Source: Cryptomeria japonica
Taxonomy: Eukaryota; Streptophyta; Pinopsida; Cupressales; Cupressaceae
NCBI RefSeq assembly: GCF_030272615.1
Contig: NC_081408.1
Location: 202,844,191 to 202,908,190 of the forward strand
Reading direction: 5' to 3'
Length of the DNA: 64,000 nt
The first letter of the stretch is position 1. Each line of letters starts with the position of its first letter. This document shows, piece by piece, positions 43,501-55,368 of the stretch. Below the pieces are notes generated by a model. That model was not told where the DNA came from and did no database searches. It saw nothing but the letters and a program-made list of their open reading frames with translations. Made by a program: the position numbers and the translations under genes.

Positions 43501-43555
43501 ACCCAAAGGAATGCCTCAATGTTCACAAACAATTCTTCCACCAGCCAGTCCATAA

Positions 43556-43570
43556 CCAGCTTTGATATCA
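43556..43570 (-). other. primer binding site of D
   Basis: Minus strand TGATATCAAAGCTGG, two bases from the 5' LTR; a decayed Met-tRNA-type site. Confidence 0.65.
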
Positions 43571-43572
43571 TT

Positions 43573-43728
43573 TGATGTGGCCATAACTGGTAAAACCCTC
43601 AAAGAGAATCAACTGGCTTATGCAGCAAGAGAAACACCATGAAAGCAACAAGAAAACACAACAAGATTGCATAAACGGATCATATTAACACCTTATAACT
43701 TTCGACAATCATCTCGTAATCATCATAC
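43573..43728 (-). repeat. 5' LTR of D, left piece
   Basis: TGATGTGGCCATAACTGG ... CATCATAC. It continues at 56689-57350 after element E; the pieces sum to 818 bp against 823 for the other LTR. Confidence 0.88.
43724..43728. repeat. Target duplication CATAC / CATAT of element E
   Basis: CATAC precedes the E LTR; CATAT follows it at 56684-56688. The intact D LTR reads CATCATATAGTC at the site. Confidence 0.8.
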
Positions 43729-44690
43729 TATTGGAATCCAATAAAACTGAGAGGGGGGGTGAATCAATGCTATACAACAAAGTTCAATTTTAACCTTACT
43801 AAAACATGCATACACCAACTAGTATACTGGTACATACTTAATTGAAAGAAGTAAAGCAACCAATAAGTCAATCACATAAATGAGAACCATAACACAAATA
43901 ATTATATGTGGAAAACCTCAAAGAGGAGAAACCATGGTGGGATTTGTGACCCACAATATCAATCCACTAGCCATATGAAGAGATATTACATAATATAAGG
44001 GGCCTACACTTGCAGGAAGGCTTACAGCCTAGAGCACACTGCTCAATCACAAAGGGATCCTCACTGACTACATATAGATCTAGACTACAATCTGGAGAAA
44101 TGTTGAACTACAAAAGATATTATCTTCTATGCCAGAATACAGTTCTAGTTAAGCTCTATCTATTCCGGTCTGAAACCCTAAACCCTTTACTAGAATAACC
44201 CTTACATAAATATCCTCACATACATAATCTCTCTAATATATTTTGAATCATATCACATCCACATATTCATTACATTTCCATTACCATATTGATTACCATT
44301 CACCATATCTCAAAATTATCTAGTCAAACTGACCTATATGCCCTATACAACTTATCATGCCTTATGTCCACTTACAAATATAATTACAATATCAATATAC
44401 ATGTCGGCTAGATAACATTAATACATGAATATTAAAAACAAATGCTTATTTTGGATCCAAGAGATGTCGGCCTCCAATACCAATAACCTTATTCTAAACC
44501 ATGTCAGCCTGCATCGCCAGTAACAAAAGAAATTCTTCTATCCTGTCGGTGTCGGTGCCAGTGCTAGTGTAGTGTCTATGAAGTGCCTGCCGGTACACAA
44601 CTAAACCATAAAAAGAAGTCAAAACAAGATACCATGTTTCCATCAATGACAACATAGTGAAACCAACCAATTGACTGTCAATTTCAAACA
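43729..44690 (-). repeat. 3' LTR of E
   Basis: Plus-strand TATTGGAATCC...TTTCAAACA. The first TG has become TA; the other E LTR retains TGTTGGAATCC. Seven consecutive G at 43753-43759. Confidence 0.88.
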
Positions 44691-44953
44691 ATCTCCCCCT
44701 TTGGCATTGATGGCAACACTCATGTGAAAAATGGTCAAGGTTTCATCTACCAGTTTCATCTTGCCTGCTCCCCCTTAGCTGAATATTCATCAATGCAAAA
44801 TAATTGATATTCCATGTCTCCCCCTAATGTATACAACTCCCCTTTTTTCTTTTTCATAGCTATATCACTCCCCCTTTGACATCCATGCCATCAAAAATTC
44901 TAAAAAGAATGTCAAAGATCCAAAAACTGTACAATGAATATCCCAAAAATATC
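44691..44953 (-). promoter_or_regulatory. 3' untranslated end of E with polypurine tracts
   Basis: Minus-strand AAAGGGGGAGAT abuts the LTR with GTTGCCATCAATGCC upstream. More tracts at 44768-44776, 44818-44825 and 44866-44876. Confidence 0.75.
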
Positions 44954-46906
44954 TTACCGGAGCTTAACAAATTTGAAAATTTCAAGATATACCTTCTCCA
45001 ATAGCTGAAGATAAGTATCCCAACCAAATTTAAAAGTTTTGGAAATAGATACAAGTCCATTTAGTATATGAGCAAATGATTCTTTCTCACTTATCTCTGC
45101 CAGTGTGGGCTTTCCAACCATATCCATACACTCCTTCTTATGTACACTGCGTGAATCCAACTAGGGACTCACCAAGCCTCTCAAAATTCTGGCTCTTCTT
45201 ATGATTTTGTCTTTTTCTTTCTCAAGAACAGAAATTTGGGCTTCCAAAACCAAAATTTGGCCATCAATGGATGTAGTCAATGAAGTCAATCCATCAAAAT
45301 AATTAGCTATACTTGCAATTTTCTCCTAAAATTCCTTAATCTTCTTATCCACATTAACTGTAAGTACATATGTGTTACAACATACTCTATATGTATTTTT
45401 ATAATGTTTCAAAGAGTTATCTATCAGTTTCAACTTTTCATCAATCTTCTTCCTTTTAACCCTTTTGAATGCCAGGGGAGTGTCATTCTCAGATTTAGAC
45501 TCAGCTATGATAGACTCAATGAACACTTCTAGTTCTTTCCTTTTCCTGACTTTCTCTGAGACAACATCAATTAATGCTTTGATGTCTTGTGAAACCTTCT
45601 TGACAAACTTGCTTTCCTTTCCTTCCTACTTCTCTCTTTTCTTCCGGTTGAACTATTTCAACCTCTTGTGTTTTCTATTTTGTAGTACCATAGGGCTTCT
45701 CAACCTCATCAATAGGTGCATCAATCAACATCTTTGCATAAGAATCAAGGATCTGTGCATCAAATTCATAGCCCATTTCCTCAATCCAGATCTTCTGAGG
45801 CTTGACCTCTTCCATGAGTGTTTCATCTTTCTTCATCATGAATCATATGTCAGCTAAGTATTTTTCAACAATATTCTTAGGAACCCTTTCCCTAGATTTC
45901 ATAGACTTCTAGAATCCTTTAAAATATCCCCATACTTTGTCATCTCTCTGACTGGCAAATGTAGCAATTGACTATTTCAATTATCTCCCTACCGAGATAT
46001 CAAATGCCCATTATCTCTTCCCAAAACTGAGAGTGTCATTCATGAAAAATAACATTAAGCAGACAATCAAGTTTCCATATGGTAAAGTCCCTTTCTTTTC
46101 ACCTTTAATGTTTCCTAGGTTTATTAATAATTCATCTAACATCCAACCCCATAGATCCAATTTCTCATTTTTTCTCATCATTTTGTAAGTTGCAAAAATA
46201 GAGGACCTAGAAATAGAATTATGTTGGTTTGATTGAGTTACCTTATAATTGATGATCATGCTACCGAATCTGATATCTATGTGGGTAATAGTTCTGATTC
46301 TCATAGATCTCCTATTAGATGTTACGCTAGTGATTTTATTGACATAATCATTAGAGACAGGTTCTTATATGAACATTGCCCAACCTATGATAAACCAGTG
46401 ATTACCCTGATGGCTTCCTCGGTGATCTTGTAAGGTCTATCTAACCAGATAAACTCTTGATGTACTCCTCTTGAAACATACCTAACCATTTCATCTTTGA
46501 ATTCTAGAATGTCCAGAATTTCAATAAAGTCTAAGTCTTCAATGTGCTTGTATGCTGGTTTGACATTTCCAGAATCACCCATAAACTCACTCATGTACAT
46601 GCTCTTTATATAAGATGTCCCCAAATCCTCAATATGACAGTGTATGTATGCCCTCACATCTTTGACATAAACAACTCCCTTCGGAACATGGGAAAATGAT
46701 GCAAACAAATCTTCCAGGGTAGCCACATGTGGATACCGCTTAAAAATTAGCTTGGGACAGTCCTTGACCTCTACAACAGTCAGATTTGCAACAAAGATAG
46801 GAATAGATGATGATCCTGCTTCCATGATTAAAGATAAATACCTTTTAATTGCTTTTGGTGAAACCCTTAATAAATTCTTCCAGTCACCGGTGAAATTGCT
46901 CAACAA
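44954..46906 (-). pseudogene. E-family ORF2: unknown protein sharing the B ORF2 core
   Basis: Frame 46906-46385 reads AIKRYLSLIMEAGSSSIPIF, then VAYVKDVR-like sequence and VHQEFIWLDRPYKITEEAIR with VITGLS, stopping at the point where B1 has ITPEAIHVVTG. A shift leads to 46304-46011 (RTITHIDIRFGSMIINYKVT, then GNLIVCLMLFF), parallel to the fragment at 16246-16626. A basic coiled region (45526-45326, FKRVKRKKIDEKLKLIDNSL) and another helical segment (QILVLEAQISVLEKEKDKII) precede the end at 44954. No catalytic motif recognised. E lacks the long Lys/Glu tract of B1. Confidence 0.6.
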
Positions 46907-47320
46907 GATATCTGATCATAGTGAATTGCCTTTGATTGCTCTGAATCTCTCTTAATCACACAAAAATCACTCTGAATGCAAGGTTATAAAAAATGAAGTG
47001 AATTCGACCTTTTATCCTCCAAGAAAAAAACCTAATCTTTCATTGACATCAATGAATTATGATGAAAGACACCGGAATTCAAACAAAACATATCCATGTC
47101 GGATAAGCATCTCCAATGTCTAGAACATCTTCTAGAACCTCTTCTCGGAGCATATGTAGTATCTTCATAAATTTTTCCTACCCCTAAGGCATCTTCCTTA
47201 GTTATCGAATGAGCTACCTACCGGTGTAGGAGCAACCTTCTCTATCGGATAAGTAGCTAGTGCATTCCCATCTATAGATTGTTCTTCAATATTCCTAACC
47301 CATCTCTAAGTATGATCTTT
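46907..47320 (-). other. Spacer between gag and ORF2 of E
   Basis: No frame above background. It matches the gag-ORF2 spacer of B1 and B2 in position only. Confidence 0.45.
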
Positions 47321-48296
47321 CTAGATTTCACTAACCTTCTCTTTCCCTTTCTTATTTGATCCTCCATTACCAACTAGTGGATTTCTGCGTCTAAATAATT
47401 TAGCAATATGTCCAACCTCATTACATGCATAACATGTTACATTGTTTCTTTGAATTGTTTTGCTAAAACTGGTATAATTGCTTGACCTCCACTGATTAGC
47501 CATATGTCCAAATTTTCCACATGCATAGCATTTAACATTCATTCTGCAATCTTTTGTCTTATGACCATACTTATTACATTTAGAACAATGACCAAGAGCA
47601 AAATCAAGGTTTTGATTTGCTCTATTTCTACATTGCCTAGCCATGTGACCAAATTTATTGCAAACAAAACATCTACCATTAAATTTATAAGCATTAAACT
47701 TCCTTGTCAATGCCTTATGGTGGAACTCTGTCCTTGCTCAAATCCAAGTCCACTGGAATCTCTAATCTTCCTTTGTCTCTTCAATAACTCATCTAGCTAT
47801 GCTGAATTAATCTTAAATTATCTTTGTACTCACTTGCAATAGTTAGATCTTCTCTCAAGATTATCATTTGTCTCTCAAGCTCTTGTTCATTACTCTGGGA
47901 TTGTACTAAATCAGTTCTCAACATATCATTCTCATGAACCAACCTACCACATTCTTCAAATTTGTTCTTCAGGGATACAACAAGATTTTCTTCCTTTTTC
48001 TTTTGGTCTTCAATCTCTTTAGACATTCTCATAGTTATAGCTTGCATTTAATTTCTCATAACCATGTTCTCCTGACTCATTTTTTGACACTATTCCTTAA
48101 GTGCATCTTTCTCTTCATCGTCCTGATTTTGCAAAAGTTCCTTCCTCCTAACTTGAACAAATGATAGCCTCTTCGATAGGACAAGAATGAATTCCTGAGG
48201 AGAATTCAATTCATCTTATAGCTTTAAGTTGTTCAACCTTTCAGCATCATAATCTTCAAGTGCCATCTCAAGTTGCTTTTCCAAACCCATGTCCAT
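47321..48296 (-). pseudogene. E-family Gag-like protein: coiled coil plus four CCHC modules
   Basis: A possible start at 48296 (MDMGLEKQLEMALEDYDAER) opens a coiled-coil region with several stops. The best open part, 48047-47793, reads MSKEIEDQKKKEENLVVSLK and ERQMIILREDLTIA. After DSSGLGFEQGQ (parallel to TGLGF in B) comes the knuckle domain at 47710-47321. Its modules are CFVCNKFGHMARQC and CSKCNKYGHKTKDC, both intact. The next two are CYACGKFGHMANQW and CYACNEVGHIAKLF, where the last Cys is lost. Lys-rich tail. A nucleic-acid-binding Gag without pol is inferred. Confidence 0.75.
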
Positions 48297-48350
48297 GGAT
48301 TCCAGATTTAGGATCCTCCTCAAGCTATTAAACTTCCTCCAAGGCACAAG

Positions 48351-48362
48351 GCTCTGATACCA
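48351..48362 (-). other. primer binding site of E
   Basis: Minus strand TGGTATCAGAGC, exact Met-tRNA match, two bases from the LTR at 48365. Confidence 0.9.
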
Positions 48363-48364
48363 AT

Positions 48365-48925
48365 TGTTGGAATCCAATAACACTGAGAGGGGGGGTGAAT
48401 TAGTGTTATACTGAAAAGTTCAACTTTAACCTTATTAAAACATGCATACACCAACTGGTATACCGGTATATATAGAATTGAAAGAAGTAAAGCAACCAAT
48501 AAGCCAATCAGATGAATAAGAACCATAACACATGCATTTATTCATGGAAAACATCAAAGCGGAAAAACCACGGTGGGATTTGTGACCCACAATATCAATC
48601 CACTGGCCATATGAAGAGATATTACCAAATATAAGGGGCCTACACTTGCAGGAAGGCTTATAGAGCACATTGCTCAATCACAAAAGGAGCCTCACTGACT
48701 ACATGTAAATACAGACTACAATCTGAAGAAATGTTGAACTGCAAAAGATAGCATCTTCTATGCCAGAATACAGTTCCGGTTAAGCTCTATCTATTCCGAT
48801 CTGAATCCCTAAACCCATTACCAGAATAACCCTTACATAAATATCCTCATACATAATCTCTCTGATATATTTCACATCATATAACATACACATCTCCATT
48901 ACATTTGCATTAGCATTTCGATTAC
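48365..48925 (-). repeat. 5' LTR of E, left piece
   Basis: TGTTGGAATCCAATAAC... through CGATTAC; continues at 56302-56683 (CATTTTCCATATC ... TTGCCAACA) beyond element F. Confidence 0.88.
48921..48925. repeat. Target duplication ATTAC of LTR F
   Basis: ATTAC before TGTTGTGTG and again at 56297-56301 after GGTGTGTACA; the first E LTR has a single GATTACCA at this place. Confidence 0.92.
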
Positions 48926-49105
48926 TGTTGTGTGTGTGAATTAGGGTACCTAGAGGTGCAACACAAACACTCAATAGATCATTACAAGAATGGTTAGAAA
49001 ATTAAAAGAAAATGAAAGATAAACAATGACAAAGGGACGTATCACCTCCTAAGGGATGCGAGTGTGGATTTTCTCTCAGATCTAGATAAGAAATCCCAGT
49101 GACTT

Positions 49106-49110
49106 GACTA
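49106..49110. repeat. Target duplication GACTA of Copia-A copy 3
   Basis: GACTA before TGTTGGTATT and again at 55369-55373. Confidence 0.93.
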
Positions 49111-50171
49111 TGTTGGTATTTTGGTATGGTTTTGCCATTGATGTCAACACCTACTGAAACACTAGCACTTTGGAGATCCAACAACATTCATCGGCAAGCA
49201 AGTAACTATTGCACAGTTACTGATATATGGTTCACGCTAGGATATTATATTCACCAGCACTTGGAATGATATATAAGACACTTGGTAATGTCAAAGACAT
49301 CATGTGGACACTTTGTTTTGAAGAATTAATCATTGGTATATTCATATTTGCATATTTGCTTTTACCGGCAAATAGGTCGAGGGTTATCTAGGGTTACACC
49401 GATAGGCTTATCTTTTTCAGATCACAGTGGCATGCTATAGAAATGATTTTTATTGTTATAAATGCATTAAGCCGACATGTTCAATTGGTTATTGCATCGA
49501 ATATTATATTACATGTAAAATGTTTTTATTGTAATATCTTGTAGAGCCGACCTACTAAAATTGGTCTTAGGTTATGGTATAAATGTAAGATCTTATTTGT
49601 AAGATCGAATGTGGAATACAAAGAAGAATTGGGAGAAGGTATATGCGAGATTAAGTTGAGGTATACACAAAGACATCATTTGAAGGTGAAGCTAGGTTTT
49701 TGTAGAAGCATATTAGCATTACACCAGTACTGAATCCAACATATGAAGATGCTATTTTGTACAGTATATTCTTATTAGATTTAACCATCCAACTATAGTT
49801 AGGGTGACTCCCATTTTGTGATTGAGCAGTGAGCTCTAGGCGGTTGACCTTTTTGCATGTGTAGACCCTATTTATGTACACTTACTATCTGCAGTAGTAT
49901 CATCTGATTGTGGGTAAGGTTTCCCACCGTGGTTTTTCTCCTTACAAGGTTTCCACATACAAATATTGGTGTTATGTGTTGTGGATGACTTTATGTTTGT
50001 GTTTCATGCATTAATCTTTACTAGTATAGCAATTTATTGTTAACACTGTCTACCAACATACTTAACTAGTTTACCGGCATTAAGCATTAAGCTGGTTAAT
50101 TGGTTTTTGGTTGGAATTTATTAGACAATTGATTCACCCCCCCCCCTCTTAGTTGTCTCTGGGACCTAACA
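49111..50171 (+). repeat. 5' LTR of Copia-A copy 3
   Basis: 1061 bp, TGTTGGTATTTTGG...GGACCTAACA. Contains a run of ten C at 50137-50146. Confidence 0.93.
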
Positions 50172-50173
50172 AT

Positions 50174-50185
50174 TGGTATTAGAGC
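50174..50185 (+). other. primer binding site, copy A3
   Basis: TGGTATTAGAGC, one transition from the exact Met-tRNA site. Confidence 0.88.
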
Positions 50186-50229
50186 TTAGTCCTCTTTTGC
50201 AGAAGTTTAACAACTTGAGGAGATCCAAC

Positions 50230-51300
50230 GTCTACTAATTATTTCAGGAAGGACAATCCTAAACTTGATGGAACCAACTATGGGATATAGAAGATCAGGA
50301 TGGAGACACATCTAAATTGCATTGGTAAAGACATCTGGGAAGTTACAAAGAATGGTTATACTGCTGCTATAGCTGGTCAGACGACTCCAACTACCTTAGC
50401 TAAAGATGAGGAGAATGATTGCAAACCAAGACAAGCACTTTTGAGCACATTATCAGATAGATCTACTGCTAAAGCTATTTGGGATCATTTGGAAACACTA
50501 AATGAAGGATATTCCACAATCAAGATTGCAAAACTTGAAAGCTTCCGAGTCAGGTATGGCCATCTAAAAATGGAAGAAGATGAAAGAATTTCTGCTTTTA
50601 TGGAAAGAGTAAATGAAATTGTTTTGGGTATTAAATGTTGTGGAGGAGCCCTGAGTGAGGATGAAATTGTTTCAAAAATCCTAAGAGGATTTCCACCAGC
50701 ATATAAAATGAAGGTTACTACTATAAATGAGTTGAGAACAATGCCTAATACATCAGTAACTAGGTATACATTGGTTGGAAAACTTTCAGCTTTTGAAATT
50801 GAGGAATTTGGTCCTGTTGCTACTATAAAGATAGATTTGGCCTTTAAAGCATAAACATCATCTACTCCATCATTTGACAATAGACTGGAAAGCCTTTTAT
50901 GCAAGAGAACTTGAAGAAACTAGGAAGGAGAATGAAGAGCTTGAAGAACTTGAAGCACTATTTGCAAGGAAGATGCCAAAAGGTCCAGTTGGAAGTAAGT
51001 ATAAAGGTAAAGTGCCCTTTAAATGTTTCAACTACAATAAAATTGGTCATATGGCTTTGAGATGCTCTAATAGACATGCTAGACTAAGAGAAGAAGCTAG
51101 AAGAACATACAAGCCTAATCCTGAATATCAGAGATACAAATTTAAGAAGAACAAAGACAAATCTTGTTACATTGCTAATGAAGGTGTGACTGATGATTCT
51201 GATGAGGATCCAGTAGACAATGGATGGGTTTTTGTTGCTATAATAGAAGATCAACCGACACCTTCTTCTCAATCAATAGAACAAGCCCTAGCAGCTAAAG
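50230..51300 (+). pseudogene. copia Gag, copy A3
   Basis: The former ATG is ACG near 50230 (CCAACGTCTACTAATT), and the Trp of NYGIW is TAG at 50288-50290. The usable frame starts METHLNCIGKDIWEVTKNGY at 50300 and runs to 50854, ending in TAA where the family has a Ser codon. A small shift moves the rest to the ORF from 50874, with DWKAFYARELEETRK and coiled Glu-rich sequence. The knuckle C-FN-Y-NKIG-H-MALR-C (51024-51065) has its second Cys replaced, as in A2. Continuous with the protease. Confidence 0.85.
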
Positions 51301-51551
51301 TTGAAGTAAAGGATGAATGGATCATTGACTCAGGATGCTCACATCATATGACGGGAGACAAAGGTAAATTCTTGAACTTTCAAGAATACAATGGAGGTTT
51401 AGTAAGATTTGGAGATGACAAAGCCTATTCAATCAAAGGTAAGGGTTCAATATCTCTTGATGGTAAGCATAACACTGAAAATGTCTACTATGTTGAAGGA
51501 TTGAAGCATAATATTTTAAGTGTTGGTCAATTAGTTGAGAAGGGATTTTAG
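51301..51551 (+). pseudogene. copia protease and pre-integrase start, copy A3
   Basis: The protease active site WIIDSGCSHHM is intact (DSG at 51327-51335), in contrast to A2. It is followed by GGLVRFGDDKAYSI and YYVEGLKHNILSVGQL. The frame stops at 51549 where CAG of a Gln codon became TAG. Confidence 0.85.
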
Positions 51552-51581
51552 TTACAATTTAAAAATGGAAAATGCAAAATC

Positions 51582-52631
51582 ATGAATAGAACTTGTTTGG
51601 AAATTGCAATCGGTAATCAGACTAGAGGTAATATCTTTCATTTGAATAACAGTGAAAAGGCATGCTTGATTGCACATATAGATGAAAGTTGGTTATGGCA
51701 TAAGAGACTATGTCATGTAAACTTTGATTGCATGGTAAAAATCGGTACTTCTAAGGCAGTTAGAGATCTACCTAAAATTGTGAAACCTTGGAATATAATT
51801 TGTAAGGAATGTCAATTTGGAATACAAGTTAGAGCTAGTTTCAAAAGTATTCCAGACAAATCCAATAATTCTCTTGATTTGATTCACACTGATTTATGTG
51901 GTCCAGCAAGAACTAAAAGCTTACAAGGTGATAGATATTTCATGCTAATTATTGATGATTATTCTAGAATGTGTTGGGTTACTTTTCTCAAAGAAAAATC
52001 AGAAGCACTTGGAAAGTTCAAACTGTTCAAGGCAATGGTTGAGAATGAAACCGGTAAGAAAATCAAATGTTTAAGATTAGATCAAGGAGGAGAATTCATA
52101 TCTAAGGACTTTAATACATTCTTTGCAGTGAATGGAATCAGAAGACATTATCAGCACCTCAGACACCACAGCAGAATGGAGTTGTTGAAAGAAAAAATAG
52201 AACTATCTTGGATGCAGCAAGAAGTATGTTATCTGAAGCAAATCTACCACGTGTATTGGAGAGAAGCAGTTAGCACTATTGTCTATACATTCAACAAAGT
52301 TCACATCAAAGGTCAAACCAGTAAGACCCCTCATGAACTATTGTTTGGTAATACTCCTACTCTTATGTATTTCAGAATTTTTGGAAGTAAATGTTATATT
52401 AGAAGAGATGAGTATACTGGCAAATTTGATCCTAGAAGTGATGAAGGAATATTTCTTGGTTATTCATCTAAGAGCAAGGCATATAGATGTTTTAATAAGA
52501 GATTGCAAAAAATTGTTGAGAGTACAAATGTAAAGATTGATGAACAATTCAGAGGAACTTCAAGGTATATAGACTCTGAACCAGCAATAGAAATTGTGGC
52601 AAATGAACCTAAACTAAATCCACTAGTATAG
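51582..52631 (+). pseudogene. copia integrase, copy A3, catalytic Glu out of frame
   Basis: Pre-integrase zinc finger WHKRLCHV / CKECQFG; catalytic Asp residues in TDLCGP and RLDQGGEF. Then a one-base deletion near 52147 shifts the frame, and a two-base deletion near 52252 restores it. The roughly 35-residue stretch between them, which should hold the catalytic Glu of QQNGVVERKN, is read in the wrong frame (RHYQHLRHHSRMELLKEKIE). The ORF is open over 349 codons but cannot make an active enzyme. The end (SEPAIEIVANEPKLNPLV) meets a stop. Confidence 0.9.
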
Positions 52632-53515
52632 AATGAAGATCCAGTTACCCCGGTACCATCAGAGGATTCCATAGTAATTGAAGAACAACAGCAAACTAAG
52701 ACACCCCGGTATGTAAGATTGAATCATTCTGAAGATCAGATAATTGGAAACAAACTTAAAGGAGTTATGACAAGAGGAAGATTGGCAAATGAGAAGGTAT
52801 GTCTTATTTCTCAAATTGAACCATCATCTATAAATGAGGCATGTGAAGATAAATTTTGGATTAAAGCTATGGAAGAAGAATTAGGACAAAATGAGAAAAA
52901 TAATACTTGGACATTAGCTCCCGTCCTAAAGAGAAAAATGTAATTGGAACCAACTAGGTATTTAGAAAAAAACTTAATGAAGATGGTAAGGTTGTCAGAA
53001 ATAAAGCAAGCCTAGTGTGTAAGGGATATTCTCAAAAAGAAGGAGTTGATTACAATGAAACCTTTGCACCGGTAGCTAGAATTAAGGTAGTCAGATTATT
53101 CTTGGCTTTTGCAGCTCACAAGGACTACAAAGTTTATCAAATGGATATTAAATGTGCATTTTTGAATGGAGATCTTGAAGAGGAAGTATATATTGAACAA
53201 CCTAATGGATTTTCTTTGAAAGATGACAATGATATGGTTTGCAGGTTAAGGAAAGCTCTGTATGGATTGAAACAAGACCCAACAGCTTGGTATGCAAGGT
53301 TGGACAAGTATCTTTTAAAGATTGGTTTTACTAAAGGAAATGTAGACAATTTATATTACAAAATAACTAATGATGACATCTTGATTATAGAAGTATTTGT
53401 TGATGATATAATCTTTGGAGGAAAAGATGGATTATGTAAGGAATTTTCTATTAAAATGCAACAAGAATTTGAAATGTCTATGATTGGAGAAATAAAATTC
53501 TTTTTAGGATTGTAG
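52632..53515 (+). pseudogene. copia reverse transcriptase, copy A3
   Basis: 52719-52943 has the RT lead-in (DKFWIKAMEEELGQNEKNNT) up to a frame shift within RPKDKNV. 53015-53515 has [40 protein letters not shown] and the catalytic FVDDIIFGG at 53396-53419. In QAPRAWY, Ala-Pro-Arg has become Asp-Pro-Thr. A stop after FFLGL ends it. Confidence 0.88.
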
Positions 53516-53542
53516 ATTTCACAGACTGATAAAGTTATATTT

Positions 53543-53970
53543 TTGAGTCAATCCAAGTACTTGAAAGAATTATCTCAAATGACAAATTATCTCAAACAAA
53601 GTTGTATATCTTTATCAATAGCAGAATCTGAATATGTTGTAGCAGCAACTAACTGTACACAGGTACTATGGCTTAAGAAAATGTTGAAAGACATAAAGGT
53701 AAAATGCAAAGAAACTATTACTATATATTGTGATAACACTACATAAATTGATATATCTAAGAATCTGATATTACATTCTAAAACAAAACATGTTTCTATC
53801 AAACTGAATTTTTAAGGGAAAAAGTTGAAGAAAAGGAGATAAAACTGGTTTATGTGAATACTAAAGAACAACTTGCAGATATTTTCACAAAACCTTTGCC
53901 TAATGAGACTTTTGAATATCTCAGAGACTAGCTTGGAGTCATACCACCACTGGTAGAGACTTAGACAGTT
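53543..53970 (+). pseudogene. copia RNase H, copy A3, N-terminal half deleted
   Basis: After SQSKYLKELSQMTNYLKQ the sequence jumps to SCISLSIAESEYVVAATN, so the RT thumb/connection and the first RNase H Asp (DANWAGD) are gone. ATTATCTCAAA occurs twice at the junction (53568-53600). The Glu in ESEY and the Asp in YCDN remain. A stop follows NTT, then decayed frame up to [11 protein letters not shown]. Confidence 0.85.
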
Positions 53971-54325
53971 GGTGATTGTCATCAACCAACAAAATTGAAA
54001 GACAAATCTTTTACTCTGGTCTTTGATGAGGAAGCTACTTCTCAGGGGGAGTAGTTGGTATATGGAATTGATTGGTATTTTGTATATGAACTTGATTTTT
54101 GTAACTTTGGCATTTGATGTCAAAGGGGGAGAGATATCTATGGAAAAACACATTATCTTTTGAGGAGAGATTGGTACTGAAAAAAATTCTTTGGATAAAC
54201 ACATGTTGCTCCTAGGGGGAGAAATTGTTTAGAGGAGATTGTTGGTTTTTAGTATTTGGCATTTATGTTTTGACACTTTGATGGTTTTTCCATCTTGTGT
54301 TGCCATCAATGCCAAAGGGGAAGAT
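53971..54325 (+). promoter_or_regulatory. 3' untranslated end of A3 with four polypurine tracts
   Basis: Purine blocks at 54044-54051 (AGGGGGAG), 54122-54133, 54214-54222 and the terminal AAAGGGGAAGAT (54314-54325) beside the LTR. No coding frame. Confidence 0.8.
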
Positions 54326-55368
54326 TGTTGGTATTTTGCTATGGTTTTTTCATTGATCTCAACACCTACTGAAACACTAGCACTTTGGAGATCCAACAGC
54401 ATTCACCGACAAGCAAGTAATTATTGCACAGTTACTGGTATATGGTTCACCGACAGGATATAATATTCACCGGCACTTGGTAATGTTGAAGACATCATGT
54501 GGACACTTTGTTTGTTTAGAAGAATTAATCATTGGTATATTCATATTTGCATATTTTCTTTTACTAGCAAATAGGTCCAGGGTTATCTAGAGTTACATCG
54601 GCAGGCTTATCTTTTCCAGATAAGCATGGCACGCTATAGAAATGATTTATTATTGTTATAAATGCATTAAGCTAACATGTTCAATCAGTTATTGCATCAG
54701 ATATTATATTACTTGTAAAATGTTTTTATTATAATATATTGTAGAGCTGACCTACTAAAATTGGTCTTAGGTTATGGTATAAATGTAAGATCTTATTTGT
54801 AAGATCGAAAGTGGAATGCGAATAAGAATTGTGAGAAGGTATATGTGAGATTAAGTAGAGGTATACACAAAGACATCATTTGAAGGTGAAGCTAGGTTTT
54901 TGTAGAAGCATATCAGCATTACACCGGTACTGAATCCAGCATATGAATATGCTATTTTGTACAATACATTCTTATTGGATTTAACCATCCAATTGTAGTC
55001 AGTGTGACTCCCATTTTGTGATTAAGCAGTGAGCTCTAAGCTATTGGCCTTTCTGCATGTGCAGACCCCATTTATGTACACTTACTATTTGCAGTAGTAT
55101 CATCTGATTGTGGGTAAGGTTTCCCACCATGGTTTTTCCCCTTATAGGGTTTCCACGTACAAATATTGGTGTTATGTGTTGTGGATGACTTTATGTTTAT
55201 GTTTCATGCATTAATCTTTACCAGTATAGCAATTTACTTCTAACACTGTTGACCGACATACTTAACTGGTTTACTGGTATTAAGCATTAAGTTGGTTAAT
55301 TGGTTTTTGGTTTGAGTTTATTAGACAACTGATTCACCCCCCCTCTCAGTTGTCTCCAGGACCTAATA
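54326..55368 (+). repeat. 3' LTR of Copia-A copy 3
   Basis: 1043 bp, TGTTGGTATTTTGC ... GGACCTAATA; the final CA is TA. Target duplication GACTA follows. Confidence 0.93.

Larger units (their letters stand above)
49111..55368 (+). mobile_element. Copia-A copy 3, full length with target duplication, defective
   Basis: LTRs 49111-50171 and 54326-55368, primer site 50174-50185, and one decayed polyprotein frame. The internal part is about 445 bp shorter than in A2 because of a deletion between RT and RNase H. It is the innermost and therefore youngest member of the right-hand nest. Confidence 0.93.
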
